A stretch of DNA of 64,000 bases from assembly GCF_049514155.1 (NCBI RefSeq), contig NZ_JBEKVH010000012.1:1-64000 (forward strand). The letters are read 5' to 3'. This document shows positions 15,178 through 23,701 of the stretch, piece after piece; within the stretch, counting starts at the first letter, position 1; the number at the start of each line of letters is the position of its first letter. The notes beneath the pieces were generated by a model. That model was not told where the DNA came from, made no database searches, and saw nothing but the letters and a program-made list of their open reading frames with translations. Position numbers and translations under genes: made by a program. The stretch is from Roseiarcus sp049514155. GTDB taxonomy: Bacteria > Pseudomonadota > Alphaproteobacteria > Rhizobiales > Beijerinckiaceae.

Positions 15178-15528
15178 TCACGGGCCCGCGCCGTCCTTGG
15201 GCGCGCAAAACATCTCGTGGACCGCCGCCAGCATCGTTCGGATTTCTTCGTTCGCCAGGCGATAGTGGACGGTCGCGCCGTCGCGCCGGGCGGCCACCAG
15301 ATTCTCGAGCCTGAGCCGCGCCAATTGCTGCGACACGGTCGACTGCCGCTGCGACAGGAACGCCTCCAGCTCGCCGACCGATTTCTCGCCGCCGGCGAGC
15401 GCGCACAGGATCAACAGCCGCGATTCCTGCGCCAGCGCCTTGAGGAACACGCTCGCCTCGCGCGCCTTGCCGACCATCGCATCGAGGTCGACCGGCGTTT
15501 CGAACGCGCGCGGCGGTTGGGGCTTCAT
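15178..15528 (-). CDS. ArsR-family regulator, SqrR/BigR-type persulfide sensor (copy 3)
   Basis: The 116-residue repressor carries Cys42 and Cys108, exactly the numbering of the BigR redox pair and again 66 residues apart. The DNA-binding helix region (SQRQSTVSQQLARLR) differs from the GLSQSALSQHLA of the other two copies, so it may read another operator or be a more distant paralogue. The wing is RRDGATVHYRL. It faces sqr tail to tail, 22 bases from its stop codon, a common place for an sqr regulator. I see no operator-like word in its own upstream region, so autoregulation is not evident. Confidence 0.85.
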   Translation of the reverse strand: MKPQPPRAFETPVDLDAMVGKAREASVFLKALAQESRLLILCALAGGEKSVGELEAFLSQRQSTVSQQLARLRLENLVAARRDGATVHYRLANEEIRTMLAAVHEMFCAPKDGAGP

Positions 15529-15602
15529 CGGCTTCGTCCCGGCGATTCAGAGGTCCGAGCCGAAGCTAGCGGCGACATCGAGGTCGGTAAAGCCGGCCGC
15601 GA

Positions 15603-16457
15603 TCACGCGGCGAGCCGCCAGATCCGCGTCGCGTTGCCGCGGAACAGTCGCGTCTGTTCGTCGAGGCTGCTGCCCTTGACGATGGCGTGAGTCGCCGCGA
15701 CCCAGATCGACAGCGAGGCGGTCTGCGTGCATACCGGCCAGTCGCTGCCCCAGACGACGCGGTCCCAACCGAAGCTGGCGATCGCGTGCTCGACGTAGGG
15801 GCGAATGTCATCGAGCGTCCAGCTTTCCGCGTCGGCGTAGGCGACGACGCCGGAAATCTTCACCGCAACGTTCGGTCGACGCGCGATCTCGACGATCCGC
15901 TCGCGCCACAGGTGCTCCTCGCGCTCTTTGATCTTCGGCGCGCCGCAATGGTCAAGGACGAACTGCACGTCAGGGCAGAGGTCGACGAGCGCAATCGCTT
16001 TGTCGATCTGGTCGGAGCGGACGCAGAGGTCGAACGGACGTCCGGTCCCCGAGAGCCGCGCGACGTTGACGCGGAAGAGCGGCGACAGACTCACGCCGTC
16101 GGGGACGACATGCAGCACGCGGCGGAAGCCCTTGACCAGCGGATTGGCGAGCTGGCGCTCGAGAAAGGCAGGAAAGTCCGCGCGCTCGGGTCGGCATGAG
16201 CTGATCGCGCCGATCAGCGGGCTCTTTGGCCGGGCCGCGAGGCGCTTCACCTGTTCCGACTCGGCCTCGATCTGATTTTCGGCGACGTCGACTTCCATGT
16301 GCAGCGCCGATCCGATGCCGCAGCGAAACGCTTCCGCCTGATAGCGTTCGAGCCGGAAGTCGTGGTTCAGCGCCGGAACGTCGGCGAGCCAGGGATAGGC
16401 GAGGACGCTGCGGTCGATGAGGTGGAGGTGGGTGTCGAGGATGCTCGGATAGGTCAT
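15603..16457 (-). CDS. Amidohydrolase, L-fuconolactonase-like
   Basis: The 284-residue TIM-barrel hydrolase belongs to the amidohydrolase_2 group that includes L-fuconolactonase and 2-pyrone-4,6-dicarboxylate lactonase. It has the N-terminal DTHLHL metal site (residues 8-13), HMEVDV, the VLDHCGAPK strand with metal-binding His, KISGVV, and the C-terminal WGSDWPVC motif with the catalytic Asp. Lactonase activity on a sugar-acid lactone is likely. The divergent neighbour at 16623 closely resembles 2-keto-3-deoxy-L-fuconate dehydrogenase/DHRS6 proteins, which strengthens a fuconate-type pathway. Other pathway enzymes (dehydratase, aldolase) are not in the window. Confidence 0.82.
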   Translation of the reverse strand: MTYPSILDTHLHLIDRSVLAYPWLADVPALNHDFRLERYQAEAFRCGIGSALHMEVDVAENQIEAESEQVKRLAARPKSPLIGAISSCRPERADFPAFLERQLANPLVKGFRRVLHVVPDGVSLSPLFRVNVARLSGTGRPFDLCVRSDQIDKAIALVDLCPDVQFVLDHCGAPKIKEREEHLWRERIVEIARRPNVAVKISGVVAYADAESWTLDDIRPYVEHAIASFGWDRVVWGSDWPVCTQTASLSIWVAATHAIVKGSSLDEQTRLFRGNATRIWRLAA

Positions 16458-16622
16458 CGGATCCGACTCGCGGGCCAGAAGCGGCGGGCGCAGAAATAGG
16501 CGCGGCGCGAGGCGGGGTCAAAAGAGCGCCGGCTCTTGCGCGCCGCGCGCCGATGTGTTGATCGGTTGGACGCGAGACCGACTGTAAGGCGCTCGGCGAC
16601 ATTGAGGGAGCGGAGCAGGACC

Positions 16623-17366
16623 ATGGCCGGCAGGCTCGAAGGAAAGGTTGCGTTGCTGACCGCGGCGGCGGCGGGCATCGGCCGCGCTGCCGCCGAGGCG
16701 TTCGCCGCCGAAGGGGCGAAGATCGTCGCCACCGATCTCAATCTCGACGGGCTCAAGGGGCTCGCCGGCGCGACGCGCCAACTCGACGTGCGCTCGAGCG
16801 AGGCGGTCGGCGCGCTGGCGCGCGAGATCGGTCCGATCGACGTTTTGTTCAACTGCGCCGGCTTCGTCCATCACGGGACGATCCTGGATTGCACCGAAGG
16901 GGATTGGGACTTTTCCTTCGACCTCAACGTGAAGTCGATGCACCGAACCATCCGCGCCTTCCTGCCAGGCATGCTGGAGAAAGGCGGCGGCTCGATTGTC
17001 AACGTCGCCTCGGCCGCTTCCTCGGTGCGCGGCATTCCCAACCGCTATCTCTACGGCGCCTCGAAGGCGGCGGTGATCGGCTTGACCAAGGCCGTCGCGG
17101 CCGATTTCATTCGCCGCGGAATCCGCTGCAACGCGATCTGCCCGGCGACGGTCGAGAGCCCGTCGCTCGACCAGCGCATCGCGACGCTCGCCGCCCAATC
17201 AGGGCAGAGCGTCGCGGATGTGCGCAAGGCGTTCATCGATCGCCAGCCGATGGGCCGGATCGGCAAACCCGAGGAGGTGGCGGCGCTCGCCGTCTATCTC
17301 GCTTCGGACGAAAGCGCCTTCACCACCGGCCAGGCTCACATCGTCGACGGCGGCTTCGCGCTCTGA
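16623..17366 (+). CDS. SDR oxidoreductase, DHRS6/2-keto-3-deoxy-L-fuconate dehydrogenase-like
   Basis: The 247-residue classical SDR starts at the ATG at 16623 after GGAGCGGAGCAGG. It has the NAD-binding loop LTAAAAGIGRA (residues 14-24), an Asp at the end of the second strand (VATDLN) that favours NAD, NCAG in place of NNAG, and the catalytic Ser, Tyr, Lys in VASAAS and YGASK. The segment AGFVHHGTILDCTEGDWDF and the IVDGGFAL end are strikingly like human DHRS6/BDH2 and bacterial 2-keto-3-deoxy-L-fuconate dehydrogenases. Substrate could be a hydroxy acid such as 3-hydroxybutyrate or a sugar-acid derivative. It is divergent from the lactonase-like gene and convergent with another SDR at 17373. 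Confidence 0.85.
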   Translation: MAGRLEGKVALLTAAAAGIGRAAAEAFAAEGAKIVATDLNLDGLKGLAGATRQLDVRSSEAVGALAREIGPIDVLFNCAGFVHHGTILDCTEGDWDFSFDLNVKSMHRTIRAFLPGMLEKGGGSIVNVASAASSVRGIPNRYLYGASKAAVIGLTKAVAADFIRRGIRCNAICPATVESPSLDQRIATLAAQSGQSVADVRKAFIDRQPMGRIGKPEEVAALAVYLASDESAFTTGQAHIVDGGFAL

Positions 17367-17372
17367 CGCCTC

Positions 17373-18170
17373 TCAGCCGGCGCGCTTCGGCAGCGGCGGG
17401 GTGAAGCGGCCGTCAGCCGCCGTCCAGCCGCCATCGACCAGCAGGTACGAGCCGGTGACGTAGGAGCTCGCGTCGGAGCAGAGGAACACCACCGCGCCGG
17501 CCATCTCGGCCGGGCTCGCCCAGCGCTTCAGCATCGATTTGTCGGCGTAGGCGCGATACCAGGCCTCGTTCTCGATGATCTGCTTGGTCAGCGGCGTCTC
17601 GACCACGCCCGGCGCCACGGCGTTGAGCCGCACGCCTGAAGTCCCGAGCTCGGCGGCGAGCGCGCGGATCATTTGCAAGGTGCCGGCCTTGGTCGCAGCG
17701 TAGACCCCCTGGCCGGGCTCGACGACCTGGGCGCGTACGCTCGAGAAGGCGACGATCGAGCCCCTGCCGCGCGCCGCCATTGGCGGGGCGAACGCGCGAA
17801 GGACGCGGAACACGCCCTTGAGGTTGAGGTCGACGACGCGGTCGAATTCGTCGTCGGTGAGATCGAGCAGCGGTTTGCGCACATTGATCGACGGCGTGAC
17901 GACCAGCGCATCGAGCGCGCCGAGGCTTTGCGCCACCGCCTCGATGATCGCTTTGTCTCGCATGTCGATCTTCATCGCTGCGCCCTTGCCGCCGCCCTTG
18001 TTGATTTCGTGGACTGTCTCCTCGGCGAGCGCGACGTTGACGTCGGCGACGACGACCTCCGCGCCGTGAGCGGCAAGGCCGAGCGCGCTCGCCTGGCCGA
18101 TCCCGCTCGCCCCGCCGATCACCAGCGCGCGGCGCCCGGAAAGATCGAACATCTTTGAGTAGTCGAACAT
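17373..18170 (-). CDS. SDR family oxidoreductase with altered NNAG motif
   Basis: The start at 18170 follows GAGAGG and gives 265 residues. The nucleotide loop is VIGGASGIGQA and the second strand ends VVADVN, favouring NAD. The catalytic Ser and YAATK tetrad residues are present (FSSVRAQ, VYAATKAG). The usual NNAG motif after strand four is replaced: the sequence reads LDALVVTPSINVRKP. That asparagine normally supports the active site, so chemistry may be altered, or Asn in SIN may compensate. The gene starts 11 bases after the amidase gene ends on the same strand, so they are probably one operon. Substrate is unknown. Confidence 0.82.
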   Translation of the reverse strand: MFDYSKMFDLSGRRALVIGGASGIGQASALGLAAHGAEVVVADVNVALAEETVHEINKGGGKGAAMKIDMRDKAIIEAVAQSLGALDALVVTPSINVRKPLLDLTDDEFDRVVDLNLKGVFRVLRAFAPPMAARGRGSIVAFSSVRAQVVEPGQGVYAATKAGTLQMIRALAAELGTSGVRLNAVAPGVVETPLTKQIIENEAWYRAYADKSMLKRWASPAEMAGAVVFLCSDASSYVTGSYLLVDGGWTAADGRFTPPLPKRAG

Positions 18171-18181
18171 CGCGTTTCCTC

Positions 18182-19579
18182 TCAGTTTTGATTGGGCGGC
18201 TCGGGCCACGGGCGCGCTTCGCCGGCGCGCATTTCCTCGAACGCCATCGCCGCGCTCAGCACGCCGAGGTCGTCGAAGCGGCGGCCGACGATTTGCAGTC
18301 CGATCGGCAGGCCGTCACGGTCATAGCCGCAATTGACCGTCGCCGCCGGCTGCTCCGACATGTTGTAGGCGACGGTGAAGCCGATGTGGGCCATGGCGTT
18401 GTAGGGGTCGTTGCTCGGCATCGCCCATTCGGCGGGGTAGGTTACGTCGGGCGAAGTCGGCGAAATCACGAAGTCGTAGGGGAGGGTCGCGGCGACCGTC
18501 GCCTTGGCCATTTCCCGCATCTGATTGAAGCCGCGAAACACGGTCTCGCCGTCGAGGCCAGTCGCCGCCTCCGCCCAGGCGCGGATGAACGGAAGCACTT
18601 TGGCGCGCTTCTCGATCGGCAGCGCGGTAAGGTCGATCAGCGAGCGCACGCGCCAGAAGCGGTCGAGGCCGTCGAGCATGTCCTGGGTCAGGAACGGCGC
18701 GAGTGGCTCGATGACGGCGCCCGCCGCAGCGATGTCGCGCGCCGCGCGCTCGATTTCGCGCCTGACCGTCGGCGTCGGCTTGTCGCCGCAGCCCGCCTCG
18801 ACAAGCAACCCGACCTTGCGGCCGCGCCAATCGAGCGGCTTGACCCGCCAGTCGAGCGTCTGCGGCGGCAGGCTCGAATAGTCGCGCGCGTCGGGCTTGG
18901 TCAGCGTCGCCATCATCAGCGCCGCGTCTTCGACCGTGCGCGTCAGTGGCCCGGCGGCGCGGCCGTAATAGGACGGATCGATCGGGACGCGGCCGCCGCT
19001 CGGCTTGAGGCCGATGAGGCCGCACCAGCCGGCCGGCAGGCGAATCGAGCCGCCGATGTCGGTGCCGACGTGCAGCGGCCCATAACTCGCCGCGGCGGCG
19101 GCGGCGCCGCCGGCCGACGAGCCGCCGGGGTTGCGCGCGACGTTCCATGGATTGCGCGCGAGCTTGTGGAAGCTCGACAGGCCGGACGACAGCATGCCGT
19201 AGTCAGGCATCGTCGTCTTGGCGAACAGGATCGCGCCAGCTTCGCGCAAGCGCGCCGCCGGCGGCGCGTCGGCGGCGGCGGGCGCCATGTCGCTCGCCGC
19301 CGTGCCGACGGGAATCGGCTCGCCCTTGGTGGCGATGTTGTCCTTGATCGTCGCCGGCACGCCGTCGAGCGGACCGATCGGCTGGCCGCGTCGCCAGCGC
19401 TCTTCCGACGCGTTCGCTTCTGCGAGCGCGCGCTCAGGCGAGAGGAGATAGGTCGCCGAGATATGCGGCTCGAAGCGCGCGACCCTATCGAGCACGCTGC
19501 GCATCGCCTCGAGCGGCGACAACGCGCCGCTCTTGTAAGCCTCGAGCAGCGCGGTCGCGCTCATCCGGAACGGTTGCAT
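18182..19579 (-). CDS. Amidase (amidase-signature family)
   Basis: The 465-residue enzyme belongs to the amidase-signature family, which hydrolyses carboxamides in the cytoplasm. The catalytic Lys is in VPATIKDNIATKG, and the Gly/Ser-rich signature GGSSAGGAAAAAASYG runs into HVGTDIGGSIRLPAGWCGL with the cis-Ser and nucleophile Ser, followed by GLKPSGGRVP. Length is typical. It is the upstream partner of the SDR at 17373-18170 and lies 65 bases downstream of the orphan solute-binding protein gene. GatA is unlikely because no gatB or gatC is nearby. The amide substrate is unknown; the adjacent peptide-type binding protein hints that it may be imported. Confidence 0.9.
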   Translation of the reverse strand: MQPFRMSATALLEAYKSGALSPLEAMRSVLDRVARFEPHISATYLLSPERALAEANASEERWRRGQPIGPLDGVPATIKDNIATKGEPIPVGTAASDMAPAAADAPPAARLREAGAILFAKTTMPDYGMLSSGLSSFHKLARNPWNVARNPGGSSAGGAAAAAASYGPLHVGTDIGGSIRLPAGWCGLIGLKPSGGRVPIDPSYYGRAAGPLTRTVEDAALMMATLTKPDARDYSSLPPQTLDWRVKPLDWRGRKVGLLVEAGCGDKPTPTVRREIERAARDIAAAGAVIEPLAPFLTQDMLDGLDRFWRVRSLIDLTALPIEKRAKVLPFIRAWAEAATGLDGETVFRGFNQMREMAKATVAATLPYDFVISPTSPDVTYPAEWAMPSNDPYNAMAHIGFTVAYNMSEQPAATVNCGYDRDGLPIGLQIVGRRFDDLGVLSAAMAFEEMRAGEARPWPEPPNQN

Positions 19580-19644
19580 CTATGAACCTGTTTCACCTCT
19601 CAAGGCCGCGCCGCCCCCGCCCGGATCGGGTGCGGCCGCGATCT

Positions 19645-21129
19645 CTACTGCTTCCACGACATCGCGCCGACGTCGTTGGCGAAGATCGGCGCGTTTTTCC
19701 ACAGGCCCTGCAAATGCGCGTCGGCGATCGTCACGTCGGGGAGTTGGAAGAGGAATCCGTTGACGCAGTCCTTGACGATCTGTCGCTGTGCGTCGCCAAT
19801 CGCTGTCTTGAAAGCGTCGAGATCCGGCGCCGCCTGGATGCGGGCGAAGATGTCGCGGAACGCCTGGCTATCATACTGGAAGTAGTAGTCGGGATTGGCG
19901 TAGATGCCGATGTCGAGCGGCTCGACGTGGCTGATGATCGTCAGATCGAAGTTGTGGCCCTTGTAAACGTTTGACAGCCACTGCGCCCATTCAACTTCCT
20001 CGATCTTGGCCTGGACGCCGACTTCGGCGAGCTCGGCCGCGATGATCTCGCCGCTCTTGCGGGCATAGTCTGGCGGCGGCAGCGTCAGCGTCACCTGCAG
20101 CGGCGTCGTCACGCCCGCTTCCTTGAGCAGCGCCTTGGCCTTCTCGGGGTCGTGCGGATAGGCGCCGGTCAAGTCGACGTAGCCGGGGTCGTTGGGGACG
20201 AGGTGGCTGCCGATCGGCGTCGCCAGACCATTCTGAGCGCCGTCGATGATCGCCTTGCGGTCGATCGCATAGGCGAGCGCCTGACGCACGCGCAGGTCGT
20301 CGAACGGCTTCTTCTTGTTGTTGATGGCGAGGATCGTCTTGCCGTCGGTGCCGCCAGTGAGTACCTGGAAGCGCGGATCAGCCTGGAACTGGGCGACGTT
20401 CTGCAGTCCTTGGAAGCGCGGGAAGGCGTCGATGTCGCCGGCGAGCAGCGCCGCCATTTCGGCCGATGGGTCGCTGATGAATTTGAAGGTGACGTGCTTG
20501 ATCGCGATCTTGGCCGCGTCGCGGAACCCGTCCCACTTCTCCAGAGTCGCCGAGGCGCCCTTGTTCCAGGAGACGAACTTGTAGGGGCCGGTGCCGACCG
20601 GAGCGGTCGCGTCGGTCGCGGCGCTCTTTTCGTCGACGATCACGGCGGTGTTGAGGCCGAGGTGATAGAGCGCCTGGAAGCTCGGGTCCTTGAACGTCAG
20701 CGTAATCGTCGCCGGGTCGCTGGCGTCGATCGACTGGATCGAGGCGAAGAACGCTTTCTCCTTGTTGGTCGAGTCCTTGCCGGCGGCGCGCTCGAACGCG
20801 AATTTGACGTCCTTGGAGCTGAAAGGCTCGTCGTCCTGGAACTTGACCCCTTGGCGCAGCGTGAAAGTCAGCGTCTTGAGGTCGGGTGAGAATGCCCATT
20901 TCTCGGCGAGGAGCGGCGTAACATTGAAATTGTCGTCGAGCTTAACCAGCCCTTCGAAGATGTTGTAGTGGGTGATCTCGCCGATCGCAGCGGCCGCGCC
21001 GGTGGTTGGATCGAGCGTCGGCGGTTCGAGCGCCATGCCGATCGTCACGCCGTCCTTGTCGGCGGCGAAGGCCGTCGAAGCGGCGATCACTGCGGCGAAA
21101 GCAAAAAGCAATGAGAGGGGCTTGCGCAT
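19645..21129 (-). CDS. ABC transporter solute-binding protein, peptide/nickel type (family 5)
   Basis: Starting at the ATG at 21129 (AAAGGAG upstream), the 494-residue product has a signal peptide (MRKPLSLLFAFAAVIAASTAFA) and the family 5 hallmarks: ALEPPTLDPTTGAA, PLLAEKWAFSPDLKTLTFTLRQGVKFQDDEPFSSKDVKFAFER and RVRQALAYAIDRKAI. It should be a periplasmic binder of di- or oligopeptides, or another small ligand of that family. No permease or ATPase genes flank it, so it is an orphan in this window. It lies upstream of amidase and SDR genes on the same strand, which could process its ligand. The ligand is not readable from the sequence. Confidence 0.9.
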   Translation of the reverse strand: MRKPLSLLFAFAAVIAASTAFAADKDGVTIGMALEPPTLDPTTGAAAAIGEITHYNIFEGLVKLDDNFNVTPLLAEKWAFSPDLKTLTFTLRQGVKFQDDEPFSSKDVKFAFERAAGKDSTNKEKAFFASIQSIDASDPATITLTFKDPSFQALYHLGLNTAVIVDEKSAATDATAPVGTGPYKFVSWNKGASATLEKWDGFRDAAKIAIKHVTFKFISDPSAEMAALLAGDIDAFPRFQGLQNVAQFQADPRFQVLTGGTDGKTILAINNKKKPFDDLRVRQALAYAIDRKAIIDGAQNGLATPIGSHLVPNDPGYVDLTGAYPHDPEKAKALLKEAGVTTPLQVTLTLPPPDYARKSGEIIAAELAEVGVQAKIEEVEWAQWLSNVYKGHNFDLTIISHVEPLDIGIYANPDYYFQYDSQAFRDIFARIQAAPDLDAFKTAIGDAQRQIVKDCVNGFLFQLPDVTIADAHLQGLWKNAPIFANDVGAMSWKQ

Positions 21130-21332
21130 GCGGCGCTCCTTTGGCGGCTGGCGGGGTCCGCCAAACTCTAGCATCTTGGGCGATGAGGGCGTCAAGCACG
21201 GAAAAGGCGGCCGGAGAGGGCGCCTGCCTTGCCCCGCGGCATGGACGCCTTTATGCCCCGGTCCAAACGGCGACCGGCCTCAAACGGTCGCCGCAAGCGG
21301 CGCGGGCGCGCCGCCAGCATGGTGAGCCGCCT

Positions 21333-22862
21333 GTGACCGAACGCGCCATATCTCCGCCGGTCTCGCTGCGCAGCGAGGCCGCGCCGCCCGCGCGTTGGGC
21401 GCCTGTCGCGCTAGTCGCCGTGCAGATCTGCGCTTGGACAGCGCTGGGCGCGCTGTTCGAAGGGTCGATCGACGCCGACGTCGCCGAAGGGGTGGTCGAC
21501 GGCCCGGAATGGCGGCTCTCCTATTTGCGCCACCCGCCGCTGTCGTCGTGGCTCAGCGGCGTCGCCTCGACAACCGGACCGTGGCGCTACCTTGTTCTGT
21601 TTGCAATCGCGGTCGCCTTCGGTTGCTGCGCGTTCGCGCTGGTCTCGCTGTTCATCCGTCGCGTCGATGGATCGGCCGCGAGCCTCGTCGCTTTGCTGGC
21701 GGGCCTCGGCTCGCCCTACGCGACCTACTGGCCGCTCAAGTTCAACCACAACATCGGCGTGATGCCGTTCTGGGCGCTCGTCCTGTGGACGGCGTGGAAC
21801 GCCTTCGAGGGCGGATCGCTGGCGAGCTGGGCGCTGTTCGGCGCGGCGGTCGGCTTCAGTCTGTGGGCGAAATACGCGATCCTTCACCTCGTCGCTCCGC
21901 TCGGTGTGGCTTTCCTTCTGACGCCCGAATGGCGCAAGCGGCTTGCCGGGCCGGGTCCGTGGCTGGCGGCGGCGATCGCCGTCGCGATCGTCGCGCCGCA
22001 GGCGATCGACGTCGCGCGCCACGGCGCCACGACCCTCAAGTGGGCGACCCACACGACGCATTCGGGCGCGGGCGAGCGCATCGGCTGGATGGCGGCGTTC
22101 GTTATCGACGCGGCGCTCGCCAATGCGCCGATGGCCCTGATCGCCTGGTTGGCATGCGGAGGCGAGCGGCTCAAGGCGGCGATCCGGGCGATGATCGCGC
22201 CGGCGACGCGCACCCGGCTCGACCTCTTTCTGCATTTCGCCGTCGTTGGCCCGGTCGTGCTCATCATTCTCGCCGCGCCGTTCGGCGTGCGCGTCTTCTA
22301 TCATTGGCTGACGCCGGTCACGGTCGGCTTCGCCGCCTGGTGGGGCCATGCGGCGGCGCGGGCGGGCCTCCAGGTCCTGCCACGCCGCGTCTGGTTCGTC
22401 TTCGCAGCCTGGGCCGTCGTCGTCGTCGTCGGCTATGTCGGCGAGCGTGAAGCCTGGCGCCTGCAGGCGCCGCTTAGCACCGGCGCCTATCCTGAAATGG
22501 ACGGTCCGGCGCTCGCGGCGCTCGCCGAGCGCTATTGGGCGGGCCACGGCGGCGGCCCTATCCCCTACCTCGTCAGCTACGACGGCAAGATCGGCTTCCA
22601 GGCGGCGGGGTCGATCGTTTTCGATCTTCCTTACCGGGTGCGGGCGCTAGACGGGGGCGACACGCACAACGCGCCTTGGCTCGACGTCGCCGATCTCAAG
22701 CGGCGCGGCGCGCTAGTGGTCGCCGCCGGGCCAGACTTGAAGGCGACGATCGACGGCGCGCCGATCGAGGTTCTCGACCTGACGGCTTTCGTCCGGCCGA
22801 CCCTGCCTGGGGTCAAGGCGCCGCCGCAGATCTATTTTGGCGTGATTTCGCCACAGCCTTAG
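21333..22862 (+). CDS. GT39/ArnT-like membrane glycosyltransferase family protein
   Basis: I use the GTG at 21333, giving about 509 residues; it is the in-frame start closest to the first membrane region. The N-terminal part has the Asp-containing loop GSIDADVAEGVVDGPEWRLSYLRHPPLSSWL, close to the lipid-phosphate-sugar-dependent GT39 (PMT/ArnT) signature with its YxxHPPL motif. About ten hydrophobic helices follow, then a soluble C-terminal domain of about 110 residues. Such enzymes transfer sugars from polyprenyl-phosphate donors to lipids or proteins on the periplasmic face. Donor and acceptor are unknown. The gene is convergent with zapA, 3 bases apart. Confidence 0.78.
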   Translation: MTERAISPPVSLRSEAAPPARWAPVALVAVQICAWTALGALFEGSIDADVAEGVVDGPEWRLSYLRHPPLSSWLSGVASTTGPWRYLVLFAIAVAFGCCAFALVSLFIRRVDGSAASLVALLAGLGSPYATYWPLKFNHNIGVMPFWALVLWTAWNAFEGGSLASWALFGAAVGFSLWAKYAILHLVAPLGVAFLLTPEWRKRLAGPGPWLAAAIAVAIVAPQAIDVARHGATTLKWATHTTHSGAGERIGWMAAFVIDAALANAPMALIAWLACGGERLKAAIRAMIAPATRTRLDLFLHFAVVGPVVLIILAAPFGVRVFYHWLTPVTVGFAAWWGHAAARAGLQVLPRRVWFVFAAWAVVVVVGYVGEREAWRLQAPLSTGAYPEMDGPALAALAERYWAGHGGGPIPYLVSYDGKIGFQAAGSIVFDLPYRVRALDGGDTHNAPWLDVADLKRRGALVVAAGPDLKATIDGAPIEVLDLTAFVRPTLPGVKAPPQIYFGVISPQP

Positions 22863-22865
22863 CGC

Positions 22866-23234
22866 TCAGGTCGTCGCGGCGCCGCTCAGCGCCGCGGCGA
22901 GCTTCTCGATCCGCTGGCTGAGGTCGCCAAACGCCTGGGCGACGGCGACGGCCTGGATTTCGGCGTCATGCCGGCCGGCCCGCTCGCGATCGGCGCCGCG
23001 CCCCGCTTCCGCCTCGAGAGTGGCGATCTGGGCGCGCGCCTCGGTGAGCTCATCGGCGATCGTGAGGGCCGCCATGACAATCAGCCGCTGGTCGCCGATC
23101 TCACCGAAAGACTTGTGAATCGTATCGAATTTGCTGTCGACCAAGCGCGCCAGCGACTCCAAATGCTCTTCTTCGCCCTCATTGCACGCCAGGCGGTAGG
23201 TGCGTCCGCCGATCGTGACCGCCACTTGCGCCAT
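22866..23234 (-). CDS. zapA: Cell division protein ZapA
   Basis: The 122-residue protein has the ZapA N-terminal beta-rich head (VAVTIGGRTYRLACNEGEEEHLESLARLVDSKF, residues 4-37) and a C-terminal coiled coil (ADELTEARAQIATLEAEA). ZapA bundles FtsZ filaments at the Z-ring. Length is close to other alphaproteobacterial ZapA proteins. The upstream gene (DUF4164) lies 24 bases away on the same strand and is probably cotranscribed. The zapA neighbourhood of many bacteria holds 6S RNA; here only 3 bases separate zapA from the next gene and I find no room for it. Confidence 0.88.
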   Translation of the reverse strand: MAQVAVTIGGRTYRLACNEGEEEHLESLARLVDSKFDTIHKSFGEIGDQRLIVMAALTIADELTEARAQIATLEAEAGRGADRERAGRHDAEIQAVAVAQAFGDLSQRIEKLAAALSGAATT

Positions 23235-23258
23235 CGCCGCCCGCCTTTCGAAAACGCG

Positions 23259-23549
23259 CTAGTCGCCGTCGGCGGCGAGCATGCGCTCGATCACCGCTTC
23301 GAGCGCAGCGGTGGCGTGCGCCAGGGTCTTGGCCGCTTCGGAATTGGCCGCCTCCAGGGCGCGATTGCGGCTGAGCGCGCTGTCGAGCTCGACCGCGAGC
23401 TGGTCGCGATCGTCCTGCATCAGCGCCAGCTCCTCATCGGAGTCGCCGCGCTTGGCGTCGCGCCGCACGCGACGCTCGACCGCCGCCTCAAGCAGATCGA
23501 CCGCCGCCCGCATCCGCTTCAACGACGGCTCGAAAGGACCGAGGGCCAT
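23259..23549 (-). CDS. DUF4164 coiled-coil protein upstream of zapA
   Basis: The ATG at 23549 (GGAG just upstream) gives 96 residues; a TTG at 23573 is an alternative. The sequence is almost all helical with heptad-like spacing (LKRMRAAVDLLEAAVERRV, then DDRDQLAVELDSALSRNRALEAANSEAAKTL) and matches the short alphaproteobacterial DUF4164 coiled-coil family. It sits directly upstream of zapA and may assist the division machinery, which is inference from position. No membrane segment or signal peptide is present. It is divergent from tkt with a 152-base gap that contains the tkt promoter. Confidence 0.78.
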   Translation of the reverse strand: MALGPFEPSLKRMRAAVDLLEAAVERRVRRDAKRGDSDEELALMQDDRDQLAVELDSALSRNRALEAANSEAAKTLAHATAALEAVIERMLAADGD

Positions 23550-23619
23550 TGGACTCCATCCCTTAGAGCCCAACGTTTACGCGACGCATGAAGCGCGCGT
23601 CAACGCGTCAATGCTGCAA

Positions 23620-23649
23620 TTGACAGGAGAATGCAGCCACGCCTATCAA
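23620..23649 (+). promoter_or_regulatory. Probable tkt promoter
   Basis: TTGACA (23620-23625) and TATCAA (23644-23649) with an 18-base spacer lie 53 bases before the tkt ATG. On the other strand TTGACG words at about 23600-23613 could serve the DUF4164-zapA unit. Confidence 0.5.
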
Positions 23650-23701
23650 CGCGGCGCAATGAAGCGCGGCCGACGCGCCGCGCCTTTTCCTCGGAGAAAG
23701 C

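Noticed and set aside
22866..23701. 6S RNA near zapA
   Set aside because: zapA often neighbours 6S RNA, but 3 bases on one side and a 152-base promoter gap beyond DUF4164 leave no room, and no 6S-like bulged hairpin was seen.
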